This document shows, piece by piece, positions 33,959-42,641 of a DNA stretch of 64,000 nt (positions are counted from its first letter, which is position 1; the number at the start of each line of letters is the position of its first letter). The position numbers were made by a program, and so were the translations under genes. Location of the stretch: assembly GCA_038255255.1 (NCBI GenBank), contig JBBSLL010000007.1, forward strand, positions 45,589-109,588. Reading direction: 5' to 3'. Under the pieces are notes generated by a model that worked only from the letters and a program-made list of their open reading frames with translations, made no database searches and was not told the DNA's origin. Origin of the DNA: JBBQNY01 sp038255255. GTDB taxonomy: Bacteria > Pseudomonadota > Gammaproteobacteria > Xanthomonadales > Ahniellaceae.

Positions 33959-36172
33959 CGAGTCTGATGCGTCGTGGTTCGCGCGAAAGAATGTCGCGGC
34001 ATCGACAGGGCGCCCGTAGAAGAAGCCCTGCGCCCAGTCGGCCCCGAGGCCGACCATGAAGTCGCGCTGGCTCAGAGTCTCGATGCCTTCCGCGACCACG
34101 GTCAGCCGCAGGCGCCGCGCGATGTGCACGATGGCTTCGCACACCGAGGTGTCCGCGTCGTTGCCTGGTACGCCCTGCATGAACTGGTGGCCGATCTTGA
34201 GCCCGTCGAACGGAAGGCGTCGCAATACGTTCAGTCCGGCGTACCCTTCTCCGAAGTCATCGATGACCAGCTTGACGCCGAGTGACTTGAGCGCTGCGAA
34301 CGCGCTCGCCATCTCGGGAACATTCTCTATCAACGCATGTTCCGTGATCTCGATCTCGAGCGCTTCGCCCGGCATGCCGAACTCGCCCAGGTAACGCGCG
34401 ACGCGCTTCGGAAAATCATCGGTGAGGAGTTGCCGGGAAGAAACGTTGACCGCCATCCGGTCGACGACCAACCCGCGGTCATGCCAGTCCCGCCACTGGC
34501 AACAGGCCTGCCGTAACGCCCAGGCGCCGAGGCGGACGATGTCGCCCGTGCCCTCGGCGCGCGGGATGAAAACATCAGGTCCGGTCTCGCCCAGCAGCCG
34601 GTTGTTCCAGCGCAACAGGGCTTCCGCGCCAACCAGGCTGCCATCGCGCAGATCGACCTTGGACTGGTAGTGCAAGGTCATTTCGCGGCGGTCGAGTGCG
34701 CGGCGCAGCTCGGTCTCCATCACGAGTCGGCCACGTATCGAAGCCGCGAGCGCAGCGTCGAACCGGCGCCATTGGTTGCGACCACGCTGCTTGGCCTCGT
34801 ACAAGGCAGCGTCAGCGTGGCTCAACAGGTCGTGCATGCGCTGGCCGTCGTCCGGCCAGCGCGCCACGCCAATCGACAAAGTCACCGAGAAGTCCTGGCC
34901 TTGAAACCGGAACGGCCGCGCGAAGGCCCGGGTGAGTTTCGCCGTGAGGCGCGCGATCAGGCGCTCGCCGAGAACCGCATCCTCCGGCAGGCGCCTGAGG
35001 ACCAGGAACTCGTCGCCGCCAAAGCGGGCCAGCAGCTCCTGGCTCCGGCAGCAGCGACGCATGCGCTGCGCCGCCGCCACCAGCAACCGGTCCCCGCCCG
35101 CGTGCCCGAGGAAATCGTTGACGATCTTGAATCTGTCCAGATCGATACTGAGCAGGGCGAACGGCTCGCCGCCGGCGATGGCATCCTCGAGCGCCTGCAG
35201 CATCGCCTGGCGATTGGGCAGCAACGTCAAAGGATCCTGCGTTGCGCGCTGGTGCAGCTGCTCCTCGAAATGACGTCGCTGGGTAACGTCCTGCAAAGTG
35301 CCCGACAGTGCGGTCGGGCTGCGCCCTGCCCGGCGGAGCACCCGTCCGATCACACGCAGCCAGCGCGCATCCGCCGTCGCGGCGAACCCGACTTCGAGAT
35401 CGAACGATGACCCGGCCTGGGTTAGCTCCCGGAAAGCCGCTTTCAGTTGCATGGCGTGGCCGGGTCGCAGCGCCCTGAGCGCGCTCTTCCAGCTCGCTTC
35501 GGCACCCGGCGACTGGCCGAGCAGCTTCCATGCCTGCGTCGACAACTGGAACGTGCCGCTGCCGACATCGAATTCCCAGCCGCCGATGCCGGCCAGCGCC
35601 TCGGTCTCGCTCAACATCGCGTTCTGTCGCGTCAGCGCTTCTTCGGCGGCCAGTTGCGACGTGATGTCGCGCGCGATGGCCACGATACGGGCGCGACCCT
35701 GGTCGAGGTAGCCATTAGAGTGGATCTCCACCGGGAAGCGCGTGCCATCGGCGCGCCGGTTGAACGCGCGGTCGCTGAACGTGTGGCCAAGCTGGAGTCT
35801 GCTCCACACGCGCCGCATGTGATCCGGTGGCAGTTCGGGATTGAGGTCCCACACGGTCATCCGCAACAGGTCCTCGCATGCCAGCCCAAAGCTCACGCAG
35901 GCGGCGGCGTTGGCCTCGACCACGCGGCCGCGGCGATCGAACACCGTGACCGCGTCGGGCACCGCGTCGAGCAGGCTGCGATAGCTGCGCTGCGAGGACT
36001 CCGCCTGCCGCAGCGTGCGCAGCAACAGTTGGCGCAAGGCCGCGGGGCCGAGCGACTCGAGCTCGGCGGTATCGACCTCGTGCGCCAGCCCGAAGCCGAT
36101 GCGCCAGACACCGCGCGAGAGCGCGTCGTCGTGCGGTTCGTCGGATCCGGGATGCTGAGGCGTCGACGCCAT
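33956..36172 (-). CDS. PAS-PAS-GGDEF-EAL cyclic-di-GMP signalling protein
   Basis: This 738-residue protein has two PAS domains at about residues 64-310. A diguanylate cyclase domain (about 315-475) has an intact GGDEF at 385-389, and a phosphodiesterase domain (about 495-735) has an intact EAL at 517-519. Other catalytic positions are conserved: NVSSRQL, EIEITEHAL, VIDDFGEGYAGL and VVAEGIET. The usual LKID is LKIG here, but the lysine remains. Both making and degrading c-di-GMP are therefore possible, and the protein has no membrane span, so it probably senses a cytoplasmic signal through PAS. The stop codon falls in a REP repeat. Confidence 0.93.
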   Translation of the reverse strand: MASTPQHPGSDEPHDDALSRGVWRIGFGLAHEVDTAELESLGPAALRQLLLRTLRQAESSQRSYRSLLDAVPDAVTVFDRRGRVVEANAAACVSFGLACEDLLRMTVWDLNPELPPDHMRRVWSRLQLGHTFSDRAFNRRADGTRFPVEIHSNGYLDQGRARIVAIARDITSQLAAEEALTRQNAMLSETEALAGIGGWEFDVGSGTFQLSTQAWKLLGQSPGAEASWKSALRALRPGHAMQLKAAFRELTQAGSSFDLEVGFAATADARWLRVIGRVLRRAGRSPTALSGTLQDVTQRRHFEEQLHQRATQDPLTLLPNRQAMLQALEDAIAGGEPFALLSIDLDRFKIVNDFLGHAGGDRLLVAAAQRMRRCCRSQELLARFGGDEFLVLRRLPEDAVLGERLIARLTAKLTRAFARPFRFQGQDFSVTLSIGVARWPDDGQRMHDLLSHADAALYEAKQRGRNQWRRFDAALAASIRGRLVMETELRRALDRREMTLHYQSKVDLRDGSLVGAEALLRWNNRLLGETGPDVFIPRAEGTGDIVRLGAWALRQACCQWRDWHDRGLVVDRMAVNVSSRQLLTDDFPKRVARYLGEFGMPGEALEIEITEHALIENVPEMASAFAALKSLGVKLVIDDFGEGYAGLNVLRRLPFDGLKIGHQFMQGVPGNDADTSVCEAIVHIARRLRLTVVAEGIETLSQRDFMVGLGADWAQGFFYGRPVDAATFFRANHDASDS

Positions 36173-36315
36173 CGCCGATCGAGCCAGGTGGCAAAGGGTC
36201 TGCCTGAGCTTACGCCCCGTCTGCTACCACTGCCAGCGCCGTCCGTTTGTCCGCGTCTGATCGACACTCCAGCGGATCGTGTATCGCGTTGCGGCAGCGC
36301 ACCAACCGTCCGGCT

Positions 36316-37143
36316 TCACGGCTGGTTGGCGTTTTCCTCGCCCGATGCTGGGGGACCGGGATCGATGGACTCCGGCGACAGCGGCAGCACCAGCGATGCG
36401 CCCCGACCGGCCAGGTTGACTGTGCCGAAGGTTCGGTCGCAGAGCGCGCGGTTGGCTGCGCGCACGGTGGGGTCGGCGGGCGCGTGCTGGATGCCGCTGC
36501 GCTTCGGCTGCGCATCCAGGATCGAACGCGCAAACTGGTCGCCGAATTGCCTTGCGAGCTGCCAGGCATCCCCGATGGTGGACACCTTGGCGCTGTTCAT
36601 CACCGAGTTTGCGCCGCGCGCCCAGCGCATGACGGCAAGCTGTGCTCCGTCGGGGGCGCGCACCTCCGCCTCCCCGACCAGCGCGCCGAGTCCCGTGGGC
36701 AGGCGAAATGGCACGAATGGAACGAAGAAGCCGATCACCGACGACGCACCCGCAGCCGCGCGGCCCGTCGGCACGATTCCGGTAATGACCAGCCGCGGCT
36801 GCGGCACGCCATCGGCGCCCGCGTCGACGAGTTCGACGTACTTGCCCATCCGGCTGCAGGCCGCCCTGCCTGCGTTGTTGGCGACCAGCGCCGCCTGGCT
36901 GTCGCTGATGCCAGGTCCCCGGGCCTCGTCGCCCAGCTCCACCCGTGGAACGCTGAAGCGCCCGTATCCCTTCAGGGCATCGACGTCCACGAACTGGCGG
37001 ATGAGCCGATGCCGCTCCTTGGCCACGACGCGCAGGCGATTCTCGGACTCGATACCACCGGCACGCTCCCTCGGCGCGGTCGCGCAGGATGCGAGCAGGA
37101 CCAGGGCAGCCGCAGCGGCAATTCGGGCAATCGGAAGTGACAT
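36316..37143 (-). CDS. DUF3313-like lipoprotein
   Basis: This 275-residue protein has a lipoprotein signal, MSLPIARIAAAAALVLLASCATAP, with the LASC lipobox. It then shows the pattern FVDVDALKGYGRFSVPRVEL, KYVELVDAGADGVPQPRLVITGIVPTGR, GEAEVRAPDGAQLAVMRWARG and ISTIGDAWQLARQFGDQF-like ends. This is how DUF3313 outer-envelope lipoproteins look, though I cannot confirm the family without a search. ATG 37143 is chosen because it gives a clean lipoprotein signal and GAGAG lies upstream. Confidence 0.7.
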   Translation of the reverse strand: MSLPIARIAAAAALVLLASCATAPRERAGGIESENRLRVVAKERHRLIRQFVDVDALKGYGRFSVPRVELGDEARGPGISDSQAALVANNAGRAACSRMGKYVELVDAGADGVPQPRLVITGIVPTGRAAAGASSVIGFFVPFVPFRLPTGLGALVGEAEVRAPDGAQLAVMRWARGANSVMNSAKVSTIGDAWQLARQFGDQFARSILDAQPKRSGIQHAPADPTVRAANRALCDRTFGTVNLAGRGASLVLPLSPESIDPGPPASGEENANQP

Positions 37144-37281
37144 GGCAAAGCTCTCGGGAACGTCGAGCACACACCGTACACGCGCATCTGCATGCGCCAC
37201 GTCTAGGGCGGCGGTGGTTGCGCCAGCCCGCTTGGCGGGGAGCCGCGCCTGGGTAACTCCAGCCCGGGAGCGATGGCGCAC

Positions 37282-38847
37282 TCACCAGTCGGTCGGTCGG
37301 TAATCCTTGAGGAACTGTCCCCAGACATGCTCGCCGCTATTCATACCGGCGATGATCGGATCGACGATGCGCGCAGCACCGTCGACGATGTCGAGAGGCG
37401 GATGGAAGCGCTCCTCGATCTTCTTGCGCGCAGCCACGTCGACCGGGTCCTCATCCGTCACCCAGCCGGTGTCGACCGCGTTCATGTGGATGCCGTCGCC
37501 GTGGTAATCGGTCGCGGACGTGCGCGTCATCATGTTGAGCGCCGCCTTGGCCATGTTGGTATGCGGATGGCGCGTGGTCTTGAAGTTGCGATAGAACTGC
37601 CCCTCCACCGCGGACACATTGACGATGTGCTTGTCGCGCCCTGGCGTCTTGAGCATCAGCTCTTTCAGTCTCGCGTTGATGACGAAGGGTGCGATCGCGT
37701 TCACCAAGTGCACTTCGAGCAACTCCACCGAGGGCACTTCGGCCATCAACATGCGCCAGGAGTTTCGCCCGCGCAGGTCGACCTGCTGCCGGTCTTGGTC
37801 GAGCCTGCCCTCCGGGAACAGATGATTCTGCGCGAGCAACTCGTCGGCGAGCAGCGGCAGCTGCGAAAGCTCGGCCGCATGCGTCAGCCCGGGAGCGTGC
37901 GACCGCTGCCGCATCGAGTGCTCAAGCGCAGTGGCTTCGCCCAGCAGGTCCGCACCGCGCAATCCCTCGTAACTGCCGAGCAGCGCACGCACCGGCTCGG
38001 GCATGTCGCGGTGCGCGGCTGTCTCTGCCGCCATCATGTGCGCATAGAACTCGGGCGGCCGGCGCACCGTCTGGCAAGCGTTGTTGATGATGAAATCCAG
38101 TCGCGGTCGCGTGTCGATCAGCGTCTGGCAGAACGCTTCCACCGAGGGCGTGTGGCGAAGGTCGAGTCCAAAGATCTCGAGACGATGCGCCCAGTCGCCG
38201 AAGTCGGGCTCTTCGGCGTAGCGGGCAGCCGAGTCGCGCGGAAAGCGCGTGGTCACGATCAGGTGCGCACCCGCGCGCAGCAGCTTGATGCCCGCCTGGT
38301 AGCCGATCTTGACCCGCCCGCCCGTGAGCAGCGCGACGCGTCCGCTGAGATCGGTGGTTTCCGTGCGCTTGGCGAAGTTGAAATCCGCGCACGCTGGGCA
38401 AAGCTGGTCGTAGAAGTGATGAAGCCGCGAGTACTTCTGCTTGCAGACGTAGCAGTGTTGCGGCGCGATCGGCTCGCGCAGGTCGGGATCCGCGTCGTCG
38501 CCAGCCTCTGCCGCCACGAATCCTTCCGGCGGAAAGACGTTCGGCGTGGTGAAAACGGGCTTTGCGCGCAGCGTGCGAATCCCGGTGGCGTCGAGCTTGC
38601 GCTCTTCGCTCCGGATCCTGTCGGCATTGCGCTCGCGCTTGAGCTTGCGCCGCTCCTTCCGATGGTCGATGGGATCGGGATGGTGATAGCGGTAGACAGC
38701 CGCTTTGAGTCGCTTGCGATCAGCGTCCGGCAACGCGTCGAGCAGCGTGGCATCGGCCGCGATGGCTTCGAGCAATTCTGTAGCGGACTCGAGGCGCGCG
38801 AGCAATTCGCCCGACTCGGGCGGACAGGGCATTTCGGGGTGGGTCAT
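37282..38847 (-). CDS. Zinc-ribbon/short-chain dehydrogenase fusion without the catalytic tyrosine
   Basis: This 521-residue protein is about twice the usual SDR size. An N-terminal charged helical region (residues 1-120) is followed by a zinc ribbon, Cys132/Cys135 and Cys150/Cys153. An NAD(P)-binding Rossmann domain (TGGRVKIG near 175) then begins, with LDFIINNACQ matching the NNAG motif. In the active site Ser412 of NVSAVEG is present, and NMAKAAL carries the lysine (434), but the tyrosine of YxxxK is threonine (430). It may use another residue, or be a binding protein. Similar large SDRs occur in plants, fungi and other bacteria, and their substrate is unknown to me. Confidence 0.85.
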   Translation of the reverse strand: MTHPEMPCPPESGELLARLESATELLEAIAADATLLDALPDADRKRLKAAVYRYHHPDPIDHRKERRKLKRERNADRIRSEERKLDATGIRTLRAKPVFTTPNVFPPEGFVAAEAGDDADPDLREPIAPQHCYVCKQKYSRLHHFYDQLCPACADFNFAKRTETTDLSGRVALLTGGRVKIGYQAGIKLLRAGAHLIVTTRFPRDSAARYAEEPDFGDWAHRLEIFGLDLRHTPSVEAFCQTLIDTRPRLDFIINNACQTVRRPPEFYAHMMAAETAAHRDMPEPVRALLGSYEGLRGADLLGEATALEHSMRQRSHAPGLTHAAELSQLPLLADELLAQNHLFPEGRLDQDRQQVDLRGRNSWRMLMAEVPSVELLEVHLVNAIAPFVINARLKELMLKTPGRDKHIVNVSAVEGQFYRNFKTTRHPHTNMAKAALNMMTRTSATDYHGDGIHMNAVDTGWVTDEDPVDVAARKKIEERFHPPLDIVDGAARIVDPIIAGMNSGEHVWGQFLKDYRPTDW

Positions 38848-39037
38848 CTGATCGGCGCGTGGGCGCCTTCTGCGGCATGACCCTGCACTGTGCCGCTTCG
38901 GCGCGGCCGGGACAACCCAGGCGACGGCGGGGCATCCGGGGCAGCAGCGCTGCTACGCCCGTGTGGCTTTCATCGACGGCGTGGTCGTCGGATCCCTGCG
39001 GATCGGCCGCGGTAGCGACCGATCCGCGGGAAGACGC

Positions 39038-40294
39038 TTAGCGGAAGGCCGCGACGGTCGGGCCGCGCGTGCGCCACACGCGTGTGTTGTCGTTGCGCGT
39101 AGTGGTACCGATGGTGACGCCACTCAGCGTGTAGTTGGGCGACGAGAACGCTCCGAAGCGCGTGCAGGACGAGCACGGTCCGTTGTTCACCGCCATGACC
39201 GTGCGCCGGTTGATGCTGCTCATGACATAACCATGGCCATACGCGTACGGGGTCAGGGTCGAGTCGTTGTCGTGGCGCGCGCCCACCACGTGCGCGGCCT
39301 CATGTACGAAGGTGAAGTTGCCCGACAGGCACGACGGGCTCATCACGAAGTAAGCGCTCGCATTCGACGTCGCAATCCCCGCCGCCTGCCCGCACAGCGT
39401 CGAGCTCTGTGGTGCGACGTACGCGACGATATCGGCGGTGTTGGTGTTGCGCTGTCCCGCGATGGCGTCGTAGTAGCCGTCGGACCCGTTGGTCAGGCGA
39501 CTCAGCATCGTCGAGTAGTTCGTCGTCTCGGACTGGGTGTAGTACTGGATAACTCCGGCCTGCTGGAAGCGGATATCGGTGTTCGTCGCGGCCAGCGCCT
39601 GGTTCGATTCGGTGAACGCAAGATCCATCGCCTGCTGCTCGTTGCCGATCGCCGCGGTCGCGGACGCGCCGAAGGCCACCATCACCCGGATCGTCGAGAT
39701 GGCTTTCGCGCCCCCCGAACTCTTCCCGGCATCCTCTGCCGCTCCGACGTTGCGCAGCATCTCGGCGTACCCGGCTTCGTCCTCATCGGGCAGGAACTTC
39801 GACTGGTCGACTTCCACCAGGGCATGCGCGCCGTCTTCGATCGGTACCAGCCGATACAACTCGCCGGCAACCCGAATAAGGGCCAGCACCGTATCGCCCG
39901 ATCGCACCGCGATGAGGTTATCGAGATGGGGATCGACCGGCGTCAGCCTCGAGAACTTCTCTTCCACTCCGTGATTCATCGGGATCCGCCCGATCCACAC
40001 ATCGTTGCCGCTCTCCATGCGCTGGAATTCGGTCTGCTGGGCCACGAGCTTGATGCCACCCGGCAGCGTCAGCGCGATCTCAGGGGTCTCCGCCGCGATG
40101 AGCTCAGCGCGTGCCGCGACGATCTCGATGCGCTCGTTCGCGGGATCCGCAGCCACCTGCTGCAGTAACTCCCCGGGCTGGGAAATGTGCATGCGGTTGC
40201 CGGTGGCGGTGATCAGTTCTTCGGCGGCGATTGCGGCGCCTGACATTCCGAAGAGAACGGAACCCACGGCGATCGTGATTCGGGTCAGCTTCAT
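39038..40294 (-). CDS. Secreted metzincin zinc metalloprotease (reprolysin/M12-like)
   Basis: This 418-residue protein starts at ATG 40294, with GGAAG upstream, and has a signal peptide (MKLTRITIAVGSVLFGMSGAAIAA). The propeptide-like region spans about residues 25-195. The catalytic domain contains HEAAHVVGARHD (His331, Glu332, His335, His341), the metzincin zinc motif. A Met-turn candidate, YVMSSINRRTVMAV, follows. LTFTESNQALAATNTDI-type strands precede it, as in M12B/M84 peptidases. It should act outside the cell. Another secreted protease, the subtilase, lies at 58510. Confidence 0.9.
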   Translation of the reverse strand: MKLTRITIAVGSVLFGMSGAAIAAEELITATGNRMHISQPGELLQQVAADPANERIEIVAARAELIAAETPEIALTLPGGIKLVAQQTEFQRMESGNDVWIGRIPMNHGVEEKFSRLTPVDPHLDNLIAVRSGDTVLALIRVAGELYRLVPIEDGAHALVEVDQSKFLPDEDEAGYAEMLRNVGAAEDAGKSSGGAKAISTIRVMVAFGASATAAIGNEQQAMDLAFTESNQALAATNTDIRFQQAGVIQYYTQSETTNYSTMLSRLTNGSDGYYDAIAGQRNTNTADIVAYVAPQSSTLCGQAAGIATSNASAYFVMSPSCLSGNFTFVHEAAHVVGARHDNDSTLTPYAYGHGYVMSSINRRTVMAVNNGPCSSCTRFGAFSSPNYTLSGVTIGTTTRNDNTRVWRTRGPTVAAFR

Positions 40295-40875
40295 TGGATT
40301 GCTTCCTTTGCAGTGGATGGAGGTGGGAGTCGGACGCCTGCGGGGCTCCCTGCGGCGCGCCGGATCAGGCCCCCCGCATGCGAGCAACGACGACGGTTGA
40401 ACTGTGGCTACTTGCGGTTGCCGCAGCCGACGGAACGCGCGGTCCATTGCGGTATTCCGATCGGCCCCACTGCGCGCGAATCCCGAACCCGATGCGAAGC
40501 ACGCCCGCCGGAGCCGAAGCTCCGGACGTCACGCATTCCGCAAGGACTCCCCGATTCGACCCATCACCACTCCCCCGAGGGTGCAGAGCAACGATTGAGG
40601 ACACGCGCCGTGGAAAGTGCGTGCCGCGTTCCGCCCGATGTTTCCTACCCCTGTGGGACGATCGGGCGAAGCGCGCGACGCTATGGGCCGGGCCGGCATG
40701 TGGTCAAGCTGCGATGCAGCAACCTTTGTGCTTTCGCGGGCAGTGTGCGCACGGACCTACGCGGGGCGCGGTTCGAGCGCGTCCCACACCGCGGTGTCGA
40801 TCGTGGGCGCGCATTTCAAGCATGGCGAATGCACTAAACCGTGAAGCGCGCGCTTGCCTGCAGCCCGAGGCGGGG
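40295..40875. other. 581-base intergenic region
   Basis: This stretch between the metalloprotease gene and hemC holds no coding frame that I can support. There is a short hairpin at 40508-40525 (CCGGAGC/GCTCCGG around CGAA) without a T-tract. hemD, which often follows hemC in gammaproteobacteria, is not here. The promoter of the metalloprotease gene must lie near 40300-40400. Confidence 0.5.
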
Positions 40876-41805
40876 TCAGTCGTCGAGAAGCGCCCGCGCG
40901 CCGCGGGCCAGCAGTGCGCGCGCGACGTCGGTGCCAAGGCCTTCGGCATCCTGTTGGCCCCCGACTTCCCGACGCTGGCTGGCGCGCAGGGTTTGTCCGG
41001 TGCGTTGCGAACCCACCCATCCATCCAGGCTCATCGTGCCGGCATCGAGCGTGGCGTAGGCGGCGATGGGAACCTGGCAACTCCCCTGCAGCGCCGCGGT
41101 CACGGCGCGCTCCGCGCACACGCACAGCGCGGTTGGAGCGTGCGCCAGGCTTGCCGCCAGCACGGCGACATCGCGATCTCCGGCCCGGCACTCGAGCGCG
41201 AGCGCGCCCTGCGCGGCGGCGGGCAACCACTCCGGTGCCTCGAGCCGTTGCGCAATGCGCGCGCCGAAGCCGAGGCGCTCGAGTCCGGCACACGCGAGGA
41301 TCGCGGCGTCGATCTCTCCCGCATCGACCCTCGCGAGGCGCGAACCGACGTTGCCGCGCAGGTCAACTGCGACGAGGTCCGGTCGCAGCACCCGCAGCTG
41401 CAGCTGTCGCCGCAGTGACGAAGTGCCGACGTGCGCGCCCGCGCGCAGCGAGTCCAGGCCGCGCCCATCGCGGGTCACCAGCGCGTCGAACGGATCGGCG
41501 CGCTCGAGGATCGCAGCGAGGACGAACGGCGCGTCGAGCTCGACAGGGACATCCTTCGCCGAATGCACCGCAAGGTCGGCGCGTGCTTCGAGCATCGCCA
41601 CCTCGAGTTCCTTCAGGAACAGCCCCTTGCCGCCGATGGCGGCGAGCGAACGGTCGAGCACCTCGTCGCCGCGCGTGGAGAGCGGTACCAGTTCGACCTT
41701 GAGTCCCGCGTGCGACGCGCGCAGTCGTGCCGCCACGTGTTCGGCCTGCCAGAGCGCCAGCGGGCTCCGGCGCGTCGCGATGCGCAGTGTGTTCACGGTC
41801 GGCAC
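40876..41805 (-). CDS. hemC: Hydroxymethylbilane synthase (porphobilinogen deaminase)
   Basis: This 309-residue enzyme of tetrapyrrole synthesis joins four porphobilinogens into hydroxymethylbilane. LRIATRRSPLALWQAEHVA opens the protein. GGKGLFLKELEVAML, AVHSAKDVPVEL, GTSSLRRQLQL and DLRGNVGSRLARV line the substrate site, and GSCQVPIAAYA carries Cys243, which holds the dipyrromethane cofactor. The start is GTG 41805; GTG 41796 would match the usual MNTLRIATR start better. It lies downstream of algR, as in Pseudomonas and relatives. Confidence 0.96.
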   Translation of the reverse strand: MPTVNTLRIATRRSPLALWQAEHVAARLRASHAGLKVELVPLSTRGDEVLDRSLAAIGGKGLFLKELEVAMLEARADLAVHSAKDVPVELDAPFVLAAILERADPFDALVTRDGRGLDSLRAGAHVGTSSLRRQLQLRVLRPDLVAVDLRGNVGSRLARVDAGEIDAAILACAGLERLGFGARIAQRLEAPEWLPAAAQGALALECRAGDRDVAVLAASLAHAPTALCVCAERAVTAALQGSCQVPIAAYATLDAGTMSLDGWVGSQRTGQTLRASQRREVGGQQDAEGLGTDVARALLARGARALLDD

Positions 41806-41896
41806 GAAGCGTGAGGGAGCTGCGAGCCTCGGGCTGAAAGTGTTTCACCACGTCCCGTAGGAAGAGGGGCCTCGCGTCCCGCGAGTACGCACGCTG

Positions 41897-42631
41897 TCAC
41901 AACGTTCGCACCATGCGCCGCAGCGCGGCAAGGTTGCGGCGCGACACTTCCACCGGATCCTTCATGCCGCGCAGGCGCAGCAGCATCCGACCGTCCGGCG
42001 CGCGCGTCAGGGCTTCGATGCGTTCGACCGCGGCGAGGCAGTTCCGATGCACGCGCACGAACTGTTCGCCGAACTCGTCCTCGAGCGCCTTGAGGGGCTC
42101 TTCGATCAGGAGCTCGCCGTGGTCGTGATGCACAACGACGTACTTGTCCTCAGCGACGAAGGCGCCAATGTCCGTGATGGGGACGAGCTTGAGGCTGCCG
42201 CGGAACCGCGCACAGATGTGACTGCGCCGACGCGCTTCGGGAAGGGCGCGCTGGAGTTCCGCGCTGGCCTCGCCGCTGAAACGCTGCGCGCGAAGCAGCG
42301 CGGCCTGCAGGCGCTCGGCGCGAACCGGCTTCACCAGATAATCGAGCGCGCTCGCCTCGAAGGCCTCGAGTGCGTGATCGCCAAACGCGGTGCAGAAGAT
42401 GACCGCCGGCGGGCGGTCGTGCGTGGCGAGATGGCGCGCGACCTCGAGTCCGTCGATCGCCGGCATGACAATGTCCAGCAGAACCACGTCGGCGTTCGTG
42501 CTTTCGAGCAGCGCGAGCGCACTGACCCCATCGGCCGCCTCGCCCACCAGTTCGACCCCCTCGATTCCCGCCAGGAGGGAAGCCAGGCGCTCACGCGCCA
42601 GGGGCTCGTCGTCGACGATCAGGACCTTCAT
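41897..42631 (-). CDS. algR: LytTR-family response regulator AlgR-like
   Basis: This 244-residue protein has a receiver domain (MKVLIVDDEPLARERL, with phospho-acceptor Asp53 in LLDIVMPAIDG and LDYLVKPVR). A C-terminal LytTR DNA-binding domain follows (residues about 140-240: FVAEDKYVVVHHDHGELLIEEPLKALEDEFGEQFVRVHRNCL). It is the partner of the AlgZ-like kinase next to it. AlgR controls virulence, alginate and other genes in Pseudomonas. ATG 42631 is chosen since GAGAG precedes it and the receiver begins at once. The gene starts 10 bases after the kinase gene ends. Confidence 0.94.
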   Translation of the reverse strand: MKVLIVDDEPLARERLASLLAGIEGVELVGEAADGVSALALLESTNADVVLLDIVMPAIDGLEVARHLATHDRPPAVIFCTAFGDHALEAFEASALDYLVKPVRAERLQAALLRAQRFSGEASAELQRALPEARRRSHICARFRGSLKLVPITDIGAFVAEDKYVVVHHDHGELLIEEPLKALEDEFGEQFVRVHRNCLAAVERIEALTRAPDGRMLLRLRGMKDPVEVSRRNLAALRRMVRTL

Positions 42632-42641
42632 GCACTCTCGC

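Noticed and set aside
38998..39027. Inverted repeat GCGGATCGG/CCGATCCGC downstream of the metzincin gene as a terminator
   Set aside because: It has a 12-base loop and no T-tract on the minus strand, so I cannot support it as a terminator.
40757..41293. Minus-strand frame near the hemC end as a possible hemD remnant
   Set aside because: It overlaps hemC in another frame and shows no uroporphyrinogen synthase motif.
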